From Pyrenophora tritici-repentis (taxonomy: Eukaryota; Ascomycota; Dothideomycetes; Pleosporales; Pleosporaceae), in the NCBI RefSeq assembly GCF_003171515.1, contig NC_089392.1:1550001-1614000 (forward strand): a stretch of 64,000 nucleotides of DNA, in the 5' to 3' direction. Positions 33,031-44,190 of the stretch are shown one piece after another; the stretch's first letter is position 1, and every line of letters begins with the position of its first letter. Both the position numbers and the translations under genes were made by a program. Under the pieces are notes generated by a model. The model ran no database searches. It was not told the origin of the DNA and saw only the letters and a program-made list of their open reading frames with translations.

Positions 33031-36000
33031 GATGGAGAGTGGTGTGGTGTGCAGTGCAGTGCGGGGAGGGAGCAAAGGAGCGCCGACGAGCAGCCCTGGA
33101 GTAGAAATGTGCAGGATGGTAGAGCTGCACTGTAAGTAGGGGTGAGTGGGATGGGCGAAAAAAGAGTTGACCTTGTCGGCTTAGCCGTGTTCTGCTGGTA
33201 CGCTTCATGGTTAGCTCTGATGGCAAAGCCCTTGAACGAATTGGACAAATTGAGGGGCATCGGGACAACCCACCAGCTTCGCCTTCAGATAATGCCAGTC
33301 TTAGACGACAATGACAACCATGCTCTTTCCCGCGCGCGTGCTTGACAACGTTGTGTAGTCTGGAATAATTTACATGCGCGTAACAAGTTTGCTAAAAGAC
33401 AGACGCGGGGGGCACGAGCGGATAGGTGCAGTAGGCCAATCGAGGGTTCCGGCAGCCTTGGGTGAGAACAGGGCTGCAGTGCAACGGCTAAATGGCACGA
33501 CAGCGGGCTCAGGGTCGTCTATGGGAGGATGTTGGGCTGAGTTTGACGCTTCGACGACCTTCCAGAGCGATTCAGCGTGGGAAGCGGTCGAAAGTTTTGC
33601 GAGTGCGCATTTACTGGGGCGGCGACCCGCCTGTTTACAAGTGTCTTAACCTGGGCTGGCTCGCTTGGAAAGGGCGAGAGCGACGACGGCGACAATGGGT
33701 GACTGGACACTCGAGCCAGATATGTTCCAGCTCTTACTTTTGCACACCGCCAACAGCCCCAAAAAACAAGACCCCTCGCTGTGTCGAGCCATGAGATGTT
33801 CCCGCTGTTTAGAGGCGATAGAGCGGCGACAGCCAGCCACGTTGCACGACACAATAGCGGTCCGTCGTACCACACTTCTTTGTGCTGCTGTCCTGCCCTA
33901 AACGAATTGCCTCAGCTTGTTCCTGCGAACTTCTGGCCTCATTTGCTTCCGTTTCCAGCCTGTCTAGGATGTTTTGGAATCATCACGTGCCTTGCAGTTA
34001 CGTCCATGGCTCTTTCCAAACTTCCGAGCTTTCCTTGACCGTCACTTCCCATGCAAGCACGATGGAACCAAACTGATCCAAGTCCGATGTCTGCTTTTTG
34101 CTGTTTAGATCTGACGCATTAGTAATAAAAAAAGTGATTCTATCAAGGAGCCATCAAAACCCTGCTATATGAATGCGGTCATGGCATGCTTGCTCTCCGT
34201 CTAGCAGACACCTACGCCTAACATCCACTTGTACATGTCAGGCAAGAAACAAGGTCTTTGAAAGCGAGACAATGACCACGAACGTCACCTCAAGCAACGT
34301 GCTCGGCTAGTACTCATTTGCTGCTTCCGTTGCATACGAAACAATGCTTTGTATTACCATCATGGCTGTCTCAAGGACATCACCCATGCAGGTGACTACA
34401 TATCACACATCAGATCTACCCAACGACTCCGATACTTGCTGTACATGCAAGCAAGACATATCAAACCGACTGGTCTCCACCCAGCACCGATAACAAATGT
34501 CACACAGACGGGGTCGTTCCCCACAGTGAGCGGTACAGCGTTGATGGGCAGTTGTCCGATTCTCTCACTGCCCACATAATCTTCATATGGCGTGCCACAT
34601 AAGCCTCGTCTTCTCCTGCCGATAATAGAATTCTGTGCTCAACGCGGCCATCATTTGGATTCTTCAGAACCAGATCAACACAACGGCGGCTTGGTATCAT
34701 CTTTTGCACTGACAAGCAGCTCTTCATCAGCTCAAGAGCATGGTCTTAGTTCTGCTATCCGTAACGAAATAAGCTTTGGAAAGCCCCCAAGATAACGTAC
34801 TACCCCTTCTGAGTGTCAAGATGGGTCTTAGTACCATGTTACACAGTAACGACACCAAGTGCTGCCGCTCGTTCCCGGCTCAACCTCAAATCATCGTTCT
34901 TTCAACATGTTCGCGACAGACCAGTCAGTACACCCCACGAACCTCCAAGTCCTCTATGCGACTTTAGCGTCCCATCTCTCAAGGATGCTGTCGAAGACTT
35001 TGAACGTATCGTTTTGTATGGACTTGCCGTCTTTAGATCCATGCAAAAATAAGGGTCCCGGTTCTCAGTCTATGGGACACAAAGGTTCCGATAACCGGAG
35101 TGGAAACTGTTCTTTGGATGTGTGCTCGGCAGGATGTGATGAAGCGGTGGGTGTGGATGCGTATATGGAGAATATGACTACAGGTGTTACACAGAGTGCG
35201 CGTGCATACTGGAGCGGAAATACAATCGGATCCTATTGCATAGCCTGCTGTCTCCTTCATGTACCAATACGAAGCTATTTCGATCAATTTCGACTCGTCT
35301 CCTAATTTCAATAGCGTCCCTATATCCCATGCTGCGTGTCATGGAAGCTCGGATGTCAGCTTTGACATCATGGTGTGGCTGACGTCACTGGTAGATCAGA
35401 CCTGGCGTGATATCGCAAGGCTGCATGTGTGAATCTGCAAGACGCGCAGGCTTGCAATCTGTCCCTGCAGGGAACATTGAAATGGAAAAAGGTGATATGC
35501 ACGCGAAGTATGTGAAGAAATCATCCTGCAGAGGAACTTCGGAGATGGATCGGTCTTGACAGCACCCGCAGTTCTATCATGGACGCGGGCTAGGCCCATC
35601 TAGTCTGCCGCGGAAAGATATGGTGCATGCTACAATTAGACAATGTTTGGAGCGTGTAAGGGCTATCTTAGGCCAGGCACAGACGTATTCGTCTGAAGCG
35701 CTTTTAGAGGAGCCTTGCCATGTCAGTGTTTCATAATTGTCATGCCTTGGACAGTGAGTGGTTGGTTCGATGCTTCAAACATTAAAGTCCCCGCGCGTCT
35801 ACCGCACAGTCGTGGCTGAGTCTCGACTTCAGTCCTATCTGGGATTTGGGGGTGTAGGGCTAGATTTGGGACTTTGCAAAAGCAATGTCGTGCACGGAGG
35901 GCCTTTTTGCGCACACAGGCGCAGGTAGCAGCAATGTGGGCGGGAGAAATTGCCGCATCTCATGCGAGGGTTCGAGAAGGATGCTGATGCTGCAAGCGGG

Positions 36001-36607
36001 CTGTCGTGGCCATGCATACTCATCTTGGTGTCTCAGTCTGGATTGCTGCGCGACGCAAACAGCACAGTGATGAAGAGGGCTTCAATTGATTCTGGCCTAC
36101 GTCTACCTACAGTACTTTCTGTTCCTGCGCATGCGCATTTTCGACGCCAACGCGATACTGCAACGGATAGATCGGCAGACCAGTGGACCCGTTGGCTCCC
36201 GCTGAAGAGTGTGTCGTGTGAGCGGAGGTGGCAAGGCAGCGATTCCCACGCCAACTAAGCCAAGAAGCTGTGGCAGTTGACGTCTCAGCGGATCGCGCAA
36301 CCAACCCGAACCACAATCACGCTTCGACGCCTTTCCTTCACCCTCTCCGTCGACGACGACGGTATATCGCACTGCTGCCGGCAGCGATCCGCATCGATAA
36401 CACCACGTTCCCATCGCGTCGCTGTTCTTATTATCAGCACTGCCTTCGCCTGCCGCTGGTCATTACCTTGGTCCCCGCTGCTCCACCAACACCTGCCCGC
36501 GACTTCACACGACTAAGAGTGCTGCTGCGCCCACCGCAACTGCCTGGTCGGCGTCGCAAGCTCCTCATCACCCCCCAACCAAGACCGCGCCCCCCTTGTA
36601 CTGCACA
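33031..36607. other. Gene-poor divergent interval, 3.6 kb
   Basis: Lies between the Kap104 start (minus) and the SPRY adaptor start (plus), so both promoters are here. No gene I can support. The last 500 bp are pyrimidine-rich, as expected for a long 5' leader, and keep a 186-codon frame open (36228-36788) that is Arg/Pro-rich and overlaps the adaptor start; I treat it as chance. Confidence 0.45.
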
Positions 36608-38294
36608 ATGCTTCCCCAGGAACTATTACAGGCCGGACCGCCGCCGACGACGCTCCATAAGGCCTACTATCCCAGCGTCCACGCCCCATCCGCACCGCCC
36701 TCAATGCTCACAGGACACCGAAACTCACACCACGATGTCATACGGATACAGAGCAACTCACTCGGTTCCACGGCCAAGGGAATCATGATCGGCATCTTCT
36801 CCGTGCTGGGCGCTGCGGGAGTGTGTCTCATCATCGCCGCCATTGTTTACTATTTCCGATACACCAACCAAGGCCGCATCTTCCTCGACCGGATAACACG
36901 GCCGGGTGAATATGACGATGAGCAGCAATTTGCCAAGGAGGAGGCCGAGGCACTGGAGGAAATGGACGATTTGCAGAGAACAGAGTATATGAGGGCAAAA
37001 GGTATGGCCTCTTCGTGGCTGTCGTGCGTCCGTTTGCAAGGAGCCCCCACTGACCCACCGCAGCCTTTGTGCAGGCTAACCCGCCCGAGTCCGTCCAGAC
37101 CGACATATCCCTCTCACAGTTCCTGGCTATCCAAGAGAAGGGTGTATCGGCCTGGGAATTCGAGCCAGAACTCGAGATTGCAAACTGCTTCGTAGAGGGC
37201 CGGACTGAAATCGAATTCTTCGACTCTGAGTGCAGCGTCCAAAGCAACCTACCCATACCAAAACAGAACGAGGTCTACTACTGGGAAGCCAAGGTCTACG
37301 AGAAGCCCGAGAACACTAGCATCGCGATTGGCGTGACAACGAAGCCGTACCCGCTTTTCAGGCTACCAGGTGCGTCCATGAACATACCCCAGCTTGTTTC
37401 ATATCCTAACATACAACAGGTTACCACAAGTCTTCGATATCATACATGTCTAACGGAAATCGCCGACACAACCAGCCCTTCCACCCTTCTGCCTATGGTC
37501 CTGCTTACGTCCAAGGAGATGTCATCGGTGTTGGATATCGCCCTCGAACCGGAACCTTGTTCTTCACCCGAAACGGCAAGAAGCTCGAGGACGTCGCCCA
37601 CGGTCTCAAGACACAAAACTTCTTTCCCACAGTCGGTGCAAACGGCCCGTGCCAGGTACATGTCAACTTTGGCCAGATGGGCTTCGTCTTTATCGAAGCC
37701 AATGTAAAGAAGTGGGGTCTAGCACCGCAAACTGGAAGTCTCGCACCACCACCACCGTACGGAAGTGAACAAGGATCAATTTTACTGGACTCTGGTCGTG
37801 AAGGTATAAGAGAGGGCATGGGCGGAAGTTATATGCAAGCAGGATTCGGGCATGGACGGTCTAGTAGCCACCAAATGCGTCTCGGAAGACAAGTACCGAC
37901 AAGTCCAGGACCCCAACGGAGTCCTACAGACATCTCACTGGCAGCCCTTAGCCTGGTAGACTCAAACGAAGACATTGGCGAAGGCTCTAGCGAGGACCAC
38001 CGAACGACCATTGCAGCTGATCAAGGCCTCGGCTTCCTTCAACCTGGCGAACTTCCTCCCGAATACACTAGTCCTGTTGGCTCGCCTAGCCTAAGAACCA
38101 CAGCTGATCGCCAGCATGGCTACTGGGGCGAGCGAGCTTCGCTCCTACAAAATCAACAACCAACTGGTCAAACAAGTCCGCCTGTTCCCAGTTACGATGC
38201 TGCAATGGCAAACACACCAGAGATCCAACGACCCACTATCAGAGTGCGTAGCGCAACTGAGGCTGGCGTCCGACCACGACCGAGGCATCTTTGA
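36608..38294 (+). CDS. SPRY-domain membrane protein, SSH4/EAR1-like ubiquitin-ligase adaptor
   Basis: Three exons: 36608-37001, 37064-37369, 37420-38294; 524 residues from the ATG in CACAATGCTT. An in-frame ATG 12 bp upstream is the alternative start. A single transmembrane span, GIMIGIFSVLGAAGVCLIIA, lies near residues 58-82. The SPRY domain follows (about 165-310; YYWEAKVYEKPENTSIAIGV, GDVIGVGYRPRTGTLFFTRN). The cytosolic tail carries two PPxY motifs, PPPY (about 344) and PPEY (about 445), which bind WW domains. This is the layout of yeast Ssh4 and Ear1, which recruit Rsp5 to membrane cargo for sorting into multivesicular bodies. Intron 2 has a CCTAAC branch site. Family assignment is strong; cargo is unknown. 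Confidence 0.92.
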
Positions 38295-38867
38295 GGCCAG
38301 AGTCCCATGGTCAAAATTTTCTTTTGTATTGTTTTCCAAAGATCTTACCTACAAATCTTTCTCAACTATACCCCATCGTTCAGCTTTCCTTTCTTGTCAG
38401 GACTGGTCCGGAGACACGGTGAGAGAAATCGGCACAGTCGGACTGACGGCTATTTTGCACAGTTCTCCCATGGAATTGCAAAAGTAGCAAAGCAAAGCAA
38501 ATGTCTGAGCAAAAAATGACTTACTATCATATCCTAAGCTCTTTTGCCGTTTTTTTTCTGGCGTTTTGAAGCGAGCATGCATTGTTTATCGGGTCTTGGG
38601 GGGGGGGGGGTTTGCGCGCGCGCACACACATACGAAAGCACATGGATCAACTTGTTTGGGGTTGGTGTTGCTGTTGTTGTTGCTGGCGTCTGAGTGAAAT
38701 GGAGTTGATTGGACTTTCTGCTACTGCTACGTATATGATGGTTCGAGCAGGGAAGAAGAGGCTAGTTGAAAGAGGGGGTGTGTAGGAAACTAAATTTATC
38801 TCCTTCGTTGTGTAGTAGTAGTAGTACCAGGCTGATGATCAACACTCCTGTCAGTACAAATATCATT
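38295..38867. other. Intergenic region, 573 bp, with simple-sequence tract
   Basis: Holds the adaptor 3'UTR and ends at the Copia-2 insertion. No gene. It contains a 13-G homopolymer next to a CG/CA alternating tract and short TTG and TAG trinucleotide runs. Confidence 0.5.
38598..38630. repeat. G13 run joined to an alternating (GC)n(AC)n tract
   Basis: Thirteen G residues (38598-38610), TTT, then GCGCGCGCGCACACACA. The second half is a Z-DNA-type alternating tract. It lies in the likely 3'UTR of the SPRY adaptor. Confidence 0.9.
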
Positions 38868-38872
38868 CCTAT

Positions 38873-39078
38873 TGTTGGGAATCGAACCTGCGGTAGATAA
38901 GGCAGCTGGTTGCTGCATGCACGAGCTTGGATTACACGGCTGACTAAGCCGTGTGGTCCGAGCTCTAGCTGCTGCCTTACTGCCGACCTCCCTCCACCTC
39001 CATAGAAGAACAAGAACAATCACAATCATTTCAACTCGTTGCAACGAAGGTGATTCCGATACCTTAGCCGTATCAACA
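38873..39078 (+). repeat. Copia-2 5' LTR, 206 bp
   Basis: Starts TGTTGGGAATCG, ends GTATCAACA, with TGTTG/CAACA terminal inverted repeats. It contains the hairpin ACACGGCT-GACTA-AGCCGTGT at 38934-38954 and, on the minus strand, a B-box-like GGTTCGATTCC (38878-38888). Confidence 0.96.
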
Positions 39079-39086
39079 CTGATCAG

Positions 39087-39096
39087 TGGTTGCTAC
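39087..39096 (+). other. Copia-2 candidate primer-binding site
   Basis: TGGTTGCTAC starts 8 bases after the 5' LTR. It begins with TGG, as sites complementary to a tRNA 3' CCA end do. I cannot identify the tRNA, and the half-tRNA pattern seen in the other two elements is not evident here. Confidence 0.35.
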
Positions 39097-39355
39097 ACCA
39101 CAGATCGGCTAGATATCTGACAAGGAGACCCATCAGCTCTTTTGCTGTGTAGTCTTGGCCAAGAAGCGACTCCTCCTACCTCACAGTAGCAAGGAGTGCG
39201 AAGTACAGCACCGCCCGCAGAGACTACCTATCAAGGTAGCGCTTTCGCCGACAGTTCTGAAGGAGATCTTGAACGAAAAGATCTGCGTCAACCACGCACA
39301 AAAACAACTGACAACGCCTGCAACTAACAGCAAACAATCGACTGACTTCAGCACC

Positions 39356-42300
39356 ATGGCACCATACAAGAGCGTCAAGTACCGATCGTGGTACTCCGAG
39401 ATGCACAAGAGTGAGTATGTCAACGCGGAACTCGACCCGACCGACACAGTCATAAACACCGACAAACTGAACACTGTCGTCCTCGATTGGGTCGTCCAAG
39501 TTGAAGACGATGGACAGTTCGACCTCTTCATCCTCCAGGAGTTCCAAAAGTCCTTCGAGGATTGGACTCAAGATATCATAAGTGCGGTCGACGTGCGGCT
39601 CCGGAAAGCAGTCAAGGAATTGCTCCGACACCGAGGGATTTACATCCAGATCAACAGTCGTGACACAGTAATAACGCAACTGTACAACCTCCTCCATCTC
39701 TCGTCGTGCCCGATATGGCCTGACGACGAGCTTGAGCTTATGCGACTCGTCGACGGTTTCAAGTGTCGACAGCTCACAAACAGCAACTACAGTTACCCTA
39801 ACCCTCCGCAGCCACCAACAGGATACCCACAAGCACAGTACTCACCGTCGCCAGCTCAACTCAACGTGACAGCACTCACAAACCTCGCGAAGCTGTACAA
39901 TAACAACGATAAGTTCAGTGGTGACAAGTATGACGTGCTCAGTCACAAACTGGTCATCTTTCGAGAGCTTTGCGCCAAAGTCGGCATTCAACCTGGCCAA
40001 ACTGACCGCTACAAGCTAGCCATCTCCACTATGCTTACTGGCAAAGCGTCAACTTACTACTACCAATCTATCGCTCCACTTGACCTTGGATACGAAGACA
40101 TCATCGCGAAACTGGGCGCCTACTTCCACACTACCGAGAACTACCAGTTGTTCTTGAACGAATGGCGCACCATTATGCTAAAGGACGTCATCGCAAGTAA
40201 TCCTGACAAGACAATTGCGCAATGCCTTGACTTGCTCATCGACAAGCTCCACAAGCTGTACCAAGCGATGGCTCAGCAGAATGGACTCAGCGAGTCAAGC
40301 CTCACCGGACAACTTGTGTCAGCATGCCAGGGTGTCGAAGCCTGCAGCGCAGTCCTGATCCGACCTGCGTCGACCTTTGAAGCAGTCGCTTCAGAGCTCC
40401 GCAACGCCGTCGGTAACTGGCAACGCTGTCACCCGCATGCTCGAACGCAGTTCAACTATGACAATGAACAGACAGACGATGACATCTTCTACACAAACCG
40501 ACGATACAACCGAAACGACGAACCTCGCGACAGACCCCGAGGCTATGGCACCGGTCGCTTCAACCGCGGACCGACGCTGTCACGACCGCGATACCCTCCC
40601 CGCCGCTCGCACGATAAAAAGTGCTATGTGTGCGGCAAACAAGGATGCTGGTCAACGCGACATTCACACGAGGAGCGCAATGAGTCGCACCAACGCTTCA
40701 AGACTTATGTCCAAAACCACGATCTCGATGACGACTACGACGTGTTCCTCGCCGGATTCGAAGGCATCGAGCTTCATGACGAGGCAGAGGACGACGACGG
40801 CAACCGCGTTGATGACCTCGATGCGTACTTCCAACATGAACAATTCAACACCGCTGCTTGCGGAACCATCGACGGGCAAGCGCTCACCATCAACCTCAAC
40901 GACGCCGCGGCGACCCACGCGATCACTGGGATCGACCCATACGCGTCGGAGACTGCAAAGGAGGCACCCCACATGTTCACCTTCGATCACCGATATGGTG
41001 CTCACTGTTTCCAAGGCATCATGCCCGACACCGGCGCGGCCGGAGTCTCCACTGCAGGAAAGACCCAGGTCATGGCACTGCAACGCCTCCAGCCATCGGC
41101 CACGATCAATGAGTCCACGGCAGGTCGCCACCGAATTCGATTTGGAGATAACCCAGAGTGTCTCTCACTTGGCGAGGTGAAGGTCAAAACCCCGCTCGGC
41201 GTTATACTTTTTGCGGTGATGCCGACCAACACGCCTTTCTTGCTGTGCCTTGCAGACATGGACCGCCACGGGATCTACCTCAACAATGTTGACAACGTGC
41301 TTGTACACGAGTCACGGGAGTACCCCATTGTGCGCAAATGGGGACACCCATGGCTCCTGCTCGACGACCAAGAGACCGCGACGCACTACCTCACCGAGGT
41401 AGAGCTTGCGCAACTCCATCGGCGCTTTGGTCATCCAGCTGCGGGACGACTCTACAAGGTCCTCGCGAGAGCAGGTTATGACGAAGTCGATGCGGCGACC
41501 ATCGAAAAGATCAACAAGTTCTGTCACCAATGTCAGATTACTGGCAAGGCGCCAGGACGATTTCGGTTTACCCTCCGCGACGATATCAACTTCAACTATC
41601 GACTTATCGTCGACGTGATGTACATTAATCAGAGGCCAGTACTTCATGCTATTGACGAAGCAACTGCCTTCCAAGCAGCGCGCTTTCTCACCGACATGAA
41701 AGCAAGCACAACATGGGACACACTCCGCGCCATGTGGATCGATATGTACGTTGGTCCGCCTGATGTCATAGCCACCGACGCTGGCAAGAACTTTGCGAGC
41801 GAGGAGTTTGTCAACAATGCAAAGACAATGGCCATCGAGGTTGACGAGGTGCCTGTCGAGGCGCATAACTCCATCGGCAAGGTGGAGCGGTACCATGCGG
41901 CCATCCGCCGTGCCTTCGAAGTCATCTCCGCCGACATAGACAGCGACACGTCATCTGAACACCTCCTCCAGATGGCTGTGAAAGCCGTCAACGACACTGC
42001 TGGTCCAGATGGCCTTGTGCCTACTCTCCTCGTCTTTGGCACCTACCCCCGCCTATCCAAGACATCGCCGCCATCACCATCCATCAGCGCGCGCGCGAAA
42101 GCGATAAAGAACGCGATGGCGGAGGTCCGCAAGATCAAAGCAAAACGCCAGGTGAACGACGCACTTGCGACACGCAACGGACCGAACGTCATTGAAACGC
42201 TTCAGCTCCCGATCCAGAGCAGCGTAAAGGTTTGGCGCGAGAACCGCGGTTGGACTGGTCCCCATACCCTCATCGCCATGAACGACGACCTAACCGCCGC

Positions 42301-43033
42301 GATTGTCGACGTCGACGGCAGGCAGGCGACATTTCGAGTCACATCGGTGCAGCCATACCACCGCAACAACTCCACCGTTATCCCGCGCGACGACGACGAC
42401 AACGACAATTGCGGGGATGCGGACGATGACGAGTTTATCCCAGAGACAGAAGTTCCACCTCCACGAAAGCGCGGTCGCCCCAAAGGCTCCAAAAACAAGC
42501 CAAAACCAGCTCCCATCGAGACCAACGACGTCAACCTCACGCAACGCGAGGAGGACGACTTAGTGCTGTCCAAGAAGCTGCGTGCCACTGGCAAGATCAC
42601 AACCCTAGGCGAACCATTCGAACTATCCACCAAGGCAGAGATTGACGCGCTGATCACTCGCGGAGTGTTCCGCTTCGAGGAGTATGACCCTCAGCGCCAT
42701 GGTGGCATCCGCGTCTTTAAGTCACGGATTGTCAACGAGGTCAAAGGCAAAACTACCACTAAGCCGTACGAGAAATCGCGCCTCGTTGTTCAGGGTTATG
42801 CCGATGATGGAAAACGGATTGTGCTCACACAAAGCCCGACGATCCAGCGCGCCAGTCAGCGCATTATTATCGCGCTTGCACCCTCACTGCTTCAAATGGG
42901 CATGACGCTATGGCTTCGAGATATCACGCAGGCGTACACGCAAGCCGATGACCATCTCCAGCGCACGATCATCGCGGATCTTCCCACGCAACTCCGCAAT
43001 GTCTACCCAAAGGCACCATCATGGTGGTCGTGA
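39356..43033 (+). CDS. Copia-2 Gag-protease-integrase and N-terminal part of RT
   Basis: 1225 codons from the ATG in CACCATGGCA; the frame is open back to 39155. Gag ends with a cysteine/histidine knuckle KCYVCGKQGCWSTRH, a variant common in fungal copia elements. The protease site is MPDTGAAG. Integrase has HRRFGHP.., FCHQCQ and core acidic residues in LIVDVMYI, ATDAGKNF and GKVERYH, then a GRPKGSKNKPK basic hinge. RT begins with KSRLVVQGYADDG and RDITQAYTQ, then the frame meets a stop just before the KPLYG motif. The needed -1 change falls at CCCAAAG, 43006-43012. Confidence 0.92.
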   Translation: MAPYKSVKYRSWYSEMHKSEYVNAELDPTDTVINTDKLNTVVLDWVVQVEDDGQFDLFILQEFQKSFEDWTQDIISAVDVRLRKAVKELLRHRGIYIQINSRDTVITQLYNLLHLSSCPIWPDDELELMRLVDGFKCRQLTNSNYSYPNPPQPPTGYPQAQYSPSPAQLNVTALTNLAKLYNNNDKFSGDKYDVLSHKLVIFRELCAKVGIQPGQTDRYKLAISTMLTGKASTYYYQSIAPLDLGYEDIIAKLGAYFHTTENYQLFLNEWRTIMLKDVIASNPDKTIAQCLDLLIDKLHKLYQAMAQQNGLSESSLTGQLVSACQGVEACSAVLIRPASTFEAVASELRNAVGNWQRCHPHARTQFNYDNEQTDDDIFYTNRRYNRNDEPRDRPRGYGTGRFNRGPTLSRPRYPPRRSHDKKCYVCGKQGCWSTRHSHEERNESHQRFKTYVQNHDLDDDYDVFLAGFEGIELHDEAEDDDGNRVDDLDAYFQHEQFNTAACGTIDGQALTINLNDAAATHAITGIDPYASETAKEAPHMFTFDHRYGAHCFQGIMPDTGAAGVSTAGKTQVMALQRLQPSATINESTAGRHRIRFGDNPECLSLGEVKVKTPLGVILFAVMPTNTPFLLCLADMDRHGIYLNNVDNVLVHESREYPIVRKWGHPWLLLDDQETATHYLTEVELAQLHRRFGHPAAGRLYKVLARAGYDEVDAATIEKINKFCHQCQITGKAPGRFRFTLRDDINFNYRLIVDVMYINQRPVLHAIDEATAFQAARFLTDMKASTTWDTLRAMWIDMYVGPPDVIATDAGKNFASEEFVNNAKTMAIEVDEVPVEAHNSIGKVERYHAAIRRAFEVISADIDSDTSSEHLLQMAVKAVNDTAGPDGLVPTLLVFGTYPRLSKTSPPSPSISARAKAIKNAMAEVRKIKAKRQVNDALATRNGPNVIETLQLPIQSSVKVWRENRGWTGPHTLIAMNDDLTAAIVDVDGRQATFRVTSVQPYHRNNSTVIPRDDDDNDNCGDADDDEFIPETEVPPPRKRGRPKGSKNKPKPAPIETNDVNLTQREEDDLVLSKKLRATGKITTLGEPFELSTKAEIDALITRGVFRFEEYDPQRHGGIRVFKSRIVNEVKGKTTTKPYEKSRLVVQGYADDGKRIVLTQSPTIQRASQRIIIALAPSLLQMGMTLWLRDITQAYTQADDHLQRTIIADLPTQLRNVYPKAPSWWS

Positions 43034-44190
43034 AGCCGCTGTACGGCATCGCCGAGGCAGGAGCGTACTGGTGGTCAACCTACTTCAAACACCATACCAC
43101 GACACTCGGGATGGAAACATCAACCTATGACCCGTGCCTCTTAATCACCAAGCCAACGGCGTTAGGCTTTGGTATTGTCGGCATGCAAACTGATGACACG
43201 CTCGGTCTGTCCGATGACGTGTTTGCCAATAAGGAGAGCAAGGAGCTGCGCTTCAGCGCCAAAGAGAAGCAGTTTCTTACTACTAACAACCCTATCGACT
43301 TTAACGGGTGCGTCGTTAGTCTCACAACAGACGGCGTGATCACACTACGCCAAAAGAAACAAGGTGAGAAACTGGAGATCGCAACTGACAAGAAGACGTA
43401 CATTCAACAACGCGCACGTGGCGCTTACATCGCGACAATCTGTCAACCCGAAGCAAGCTTCGACCTCGCCGCTGCTGCGCAAGCGAGTGAGCCTACAAAA
43501 GAAGAAATATCCAAGTTAAACAAACGCATCGAATGGCAAAAGAAGAACCTCTGCCATGGGTTGACCTACGTACCTCTGGACATACGCAACCTCAAGCTGT
43601 TTACCCTAGTCGACGCGTCCTTTGCCAACAACAAGGATATGAGCTCCCAGATGGGATTCGTCATCGTACTCGGCAATGAAGTCACCTCAAGCGACACAAA
43701 CTTCGGGATACGTGGCAACATCGTCCACTGGTCCTCAGTCAAATGCAAGCGGATCACCAGGAGCGTCCTCGCCTCCGAGATCTACGCGATGGCGCACGGC
43801 GTAGATATCGCAGTCGCGATCGGCGGCACCATTGATATGGTCATGGAACGACTCAACTTACCTAAGGTCCCCATCGTGGTATGCACCGACTCGCGATCGC
43901 TATACGATTGCCTTGTCAAGCTCGGCACCACCAAGGAGAAACGCCTTATGATTGACATCATGGCAATGCGCGAAGCCTACGAGCGCAGCGAACTCATGGA
44001 TATCAGATGGATCGACGGTCGCGACAACCCAGCAGACTCTATGACAAAGGCAGGTTGCAACGCCGCGATAGAGAACCTCATCAACTCTAACGAGCTCAAC
44101 CTCCGAGTGCAAGGGTGGGTCAACCGTGATCGCAACACCAAGCCCACGACCGAGAGCACCGAGCTCAGCAACCTTGAAGGCACCAAGTAG
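43012..44190 (+). CDS. Copia-2 C-terminal RT and RNase H (-1 frame)
   Basis: Continues RT in the -1 frame (GTIMVVVKPLYGIAEAGAYW); the first ATG is at 43021. The catalytic box reads MQTDDTL (43183-43203), where most copia elements have YVDD; the two Asp are kept. RNase H follows with LVDASFANNKDMSSQMG, SVLASEIYAMAHG, VCTDSRSLYD and the C-terminal NPADSMTKAG. No internal stop. Without the shift this half would need its own initiation and would lack the RT fingers. Confidence 0.9.
   Translation, partial: GTIMVVVKPLYGIAEAGAYWWSTYFKHHTTTLGMETSTYDPCLLITKPTALGFGIVGMQTDDTLGLSDDVFANKESKELRFSAKEKQFLTTNNPIDFNGCVVSLTTDGVITLRQKKQGEKLEIATDKKTYIQQRARGAYIATICQPEASFDLAAAAQASEPTKEEISKLNKRIEWQKKNLCHGLTYVPLDIRNLKLFTLVDASFANNKDMSSQMGFVIVLGNEVTSSDTNFGIRGNIVHWSSVKCKRITRSVLASEIYAMAHGVDIAVAIGGTIDMVMERLNLPKVPIVVCTDSRSLYDCLVKLGTTKEKRLMIDIMAMREAYERSELMDIRWIDGRDNPADSMTKAGCNAAIENLINSNELNLRVQGWVNRDRNTKPTTESTELSNLEGTK

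Noticed and set aside
36228..36788. 186-codon frame overlapping the SPRY adaptor start
   Set aside because: Arg/Pro-rich, no hydrophobic core or motif, different frame from the clear membrane-SPRY protein.
40377..41180. 267-codon frame inside Copia-2 Gag
   Set aside because: Thr/Ser/Arg-rich shadow of the Gag-protease frame.
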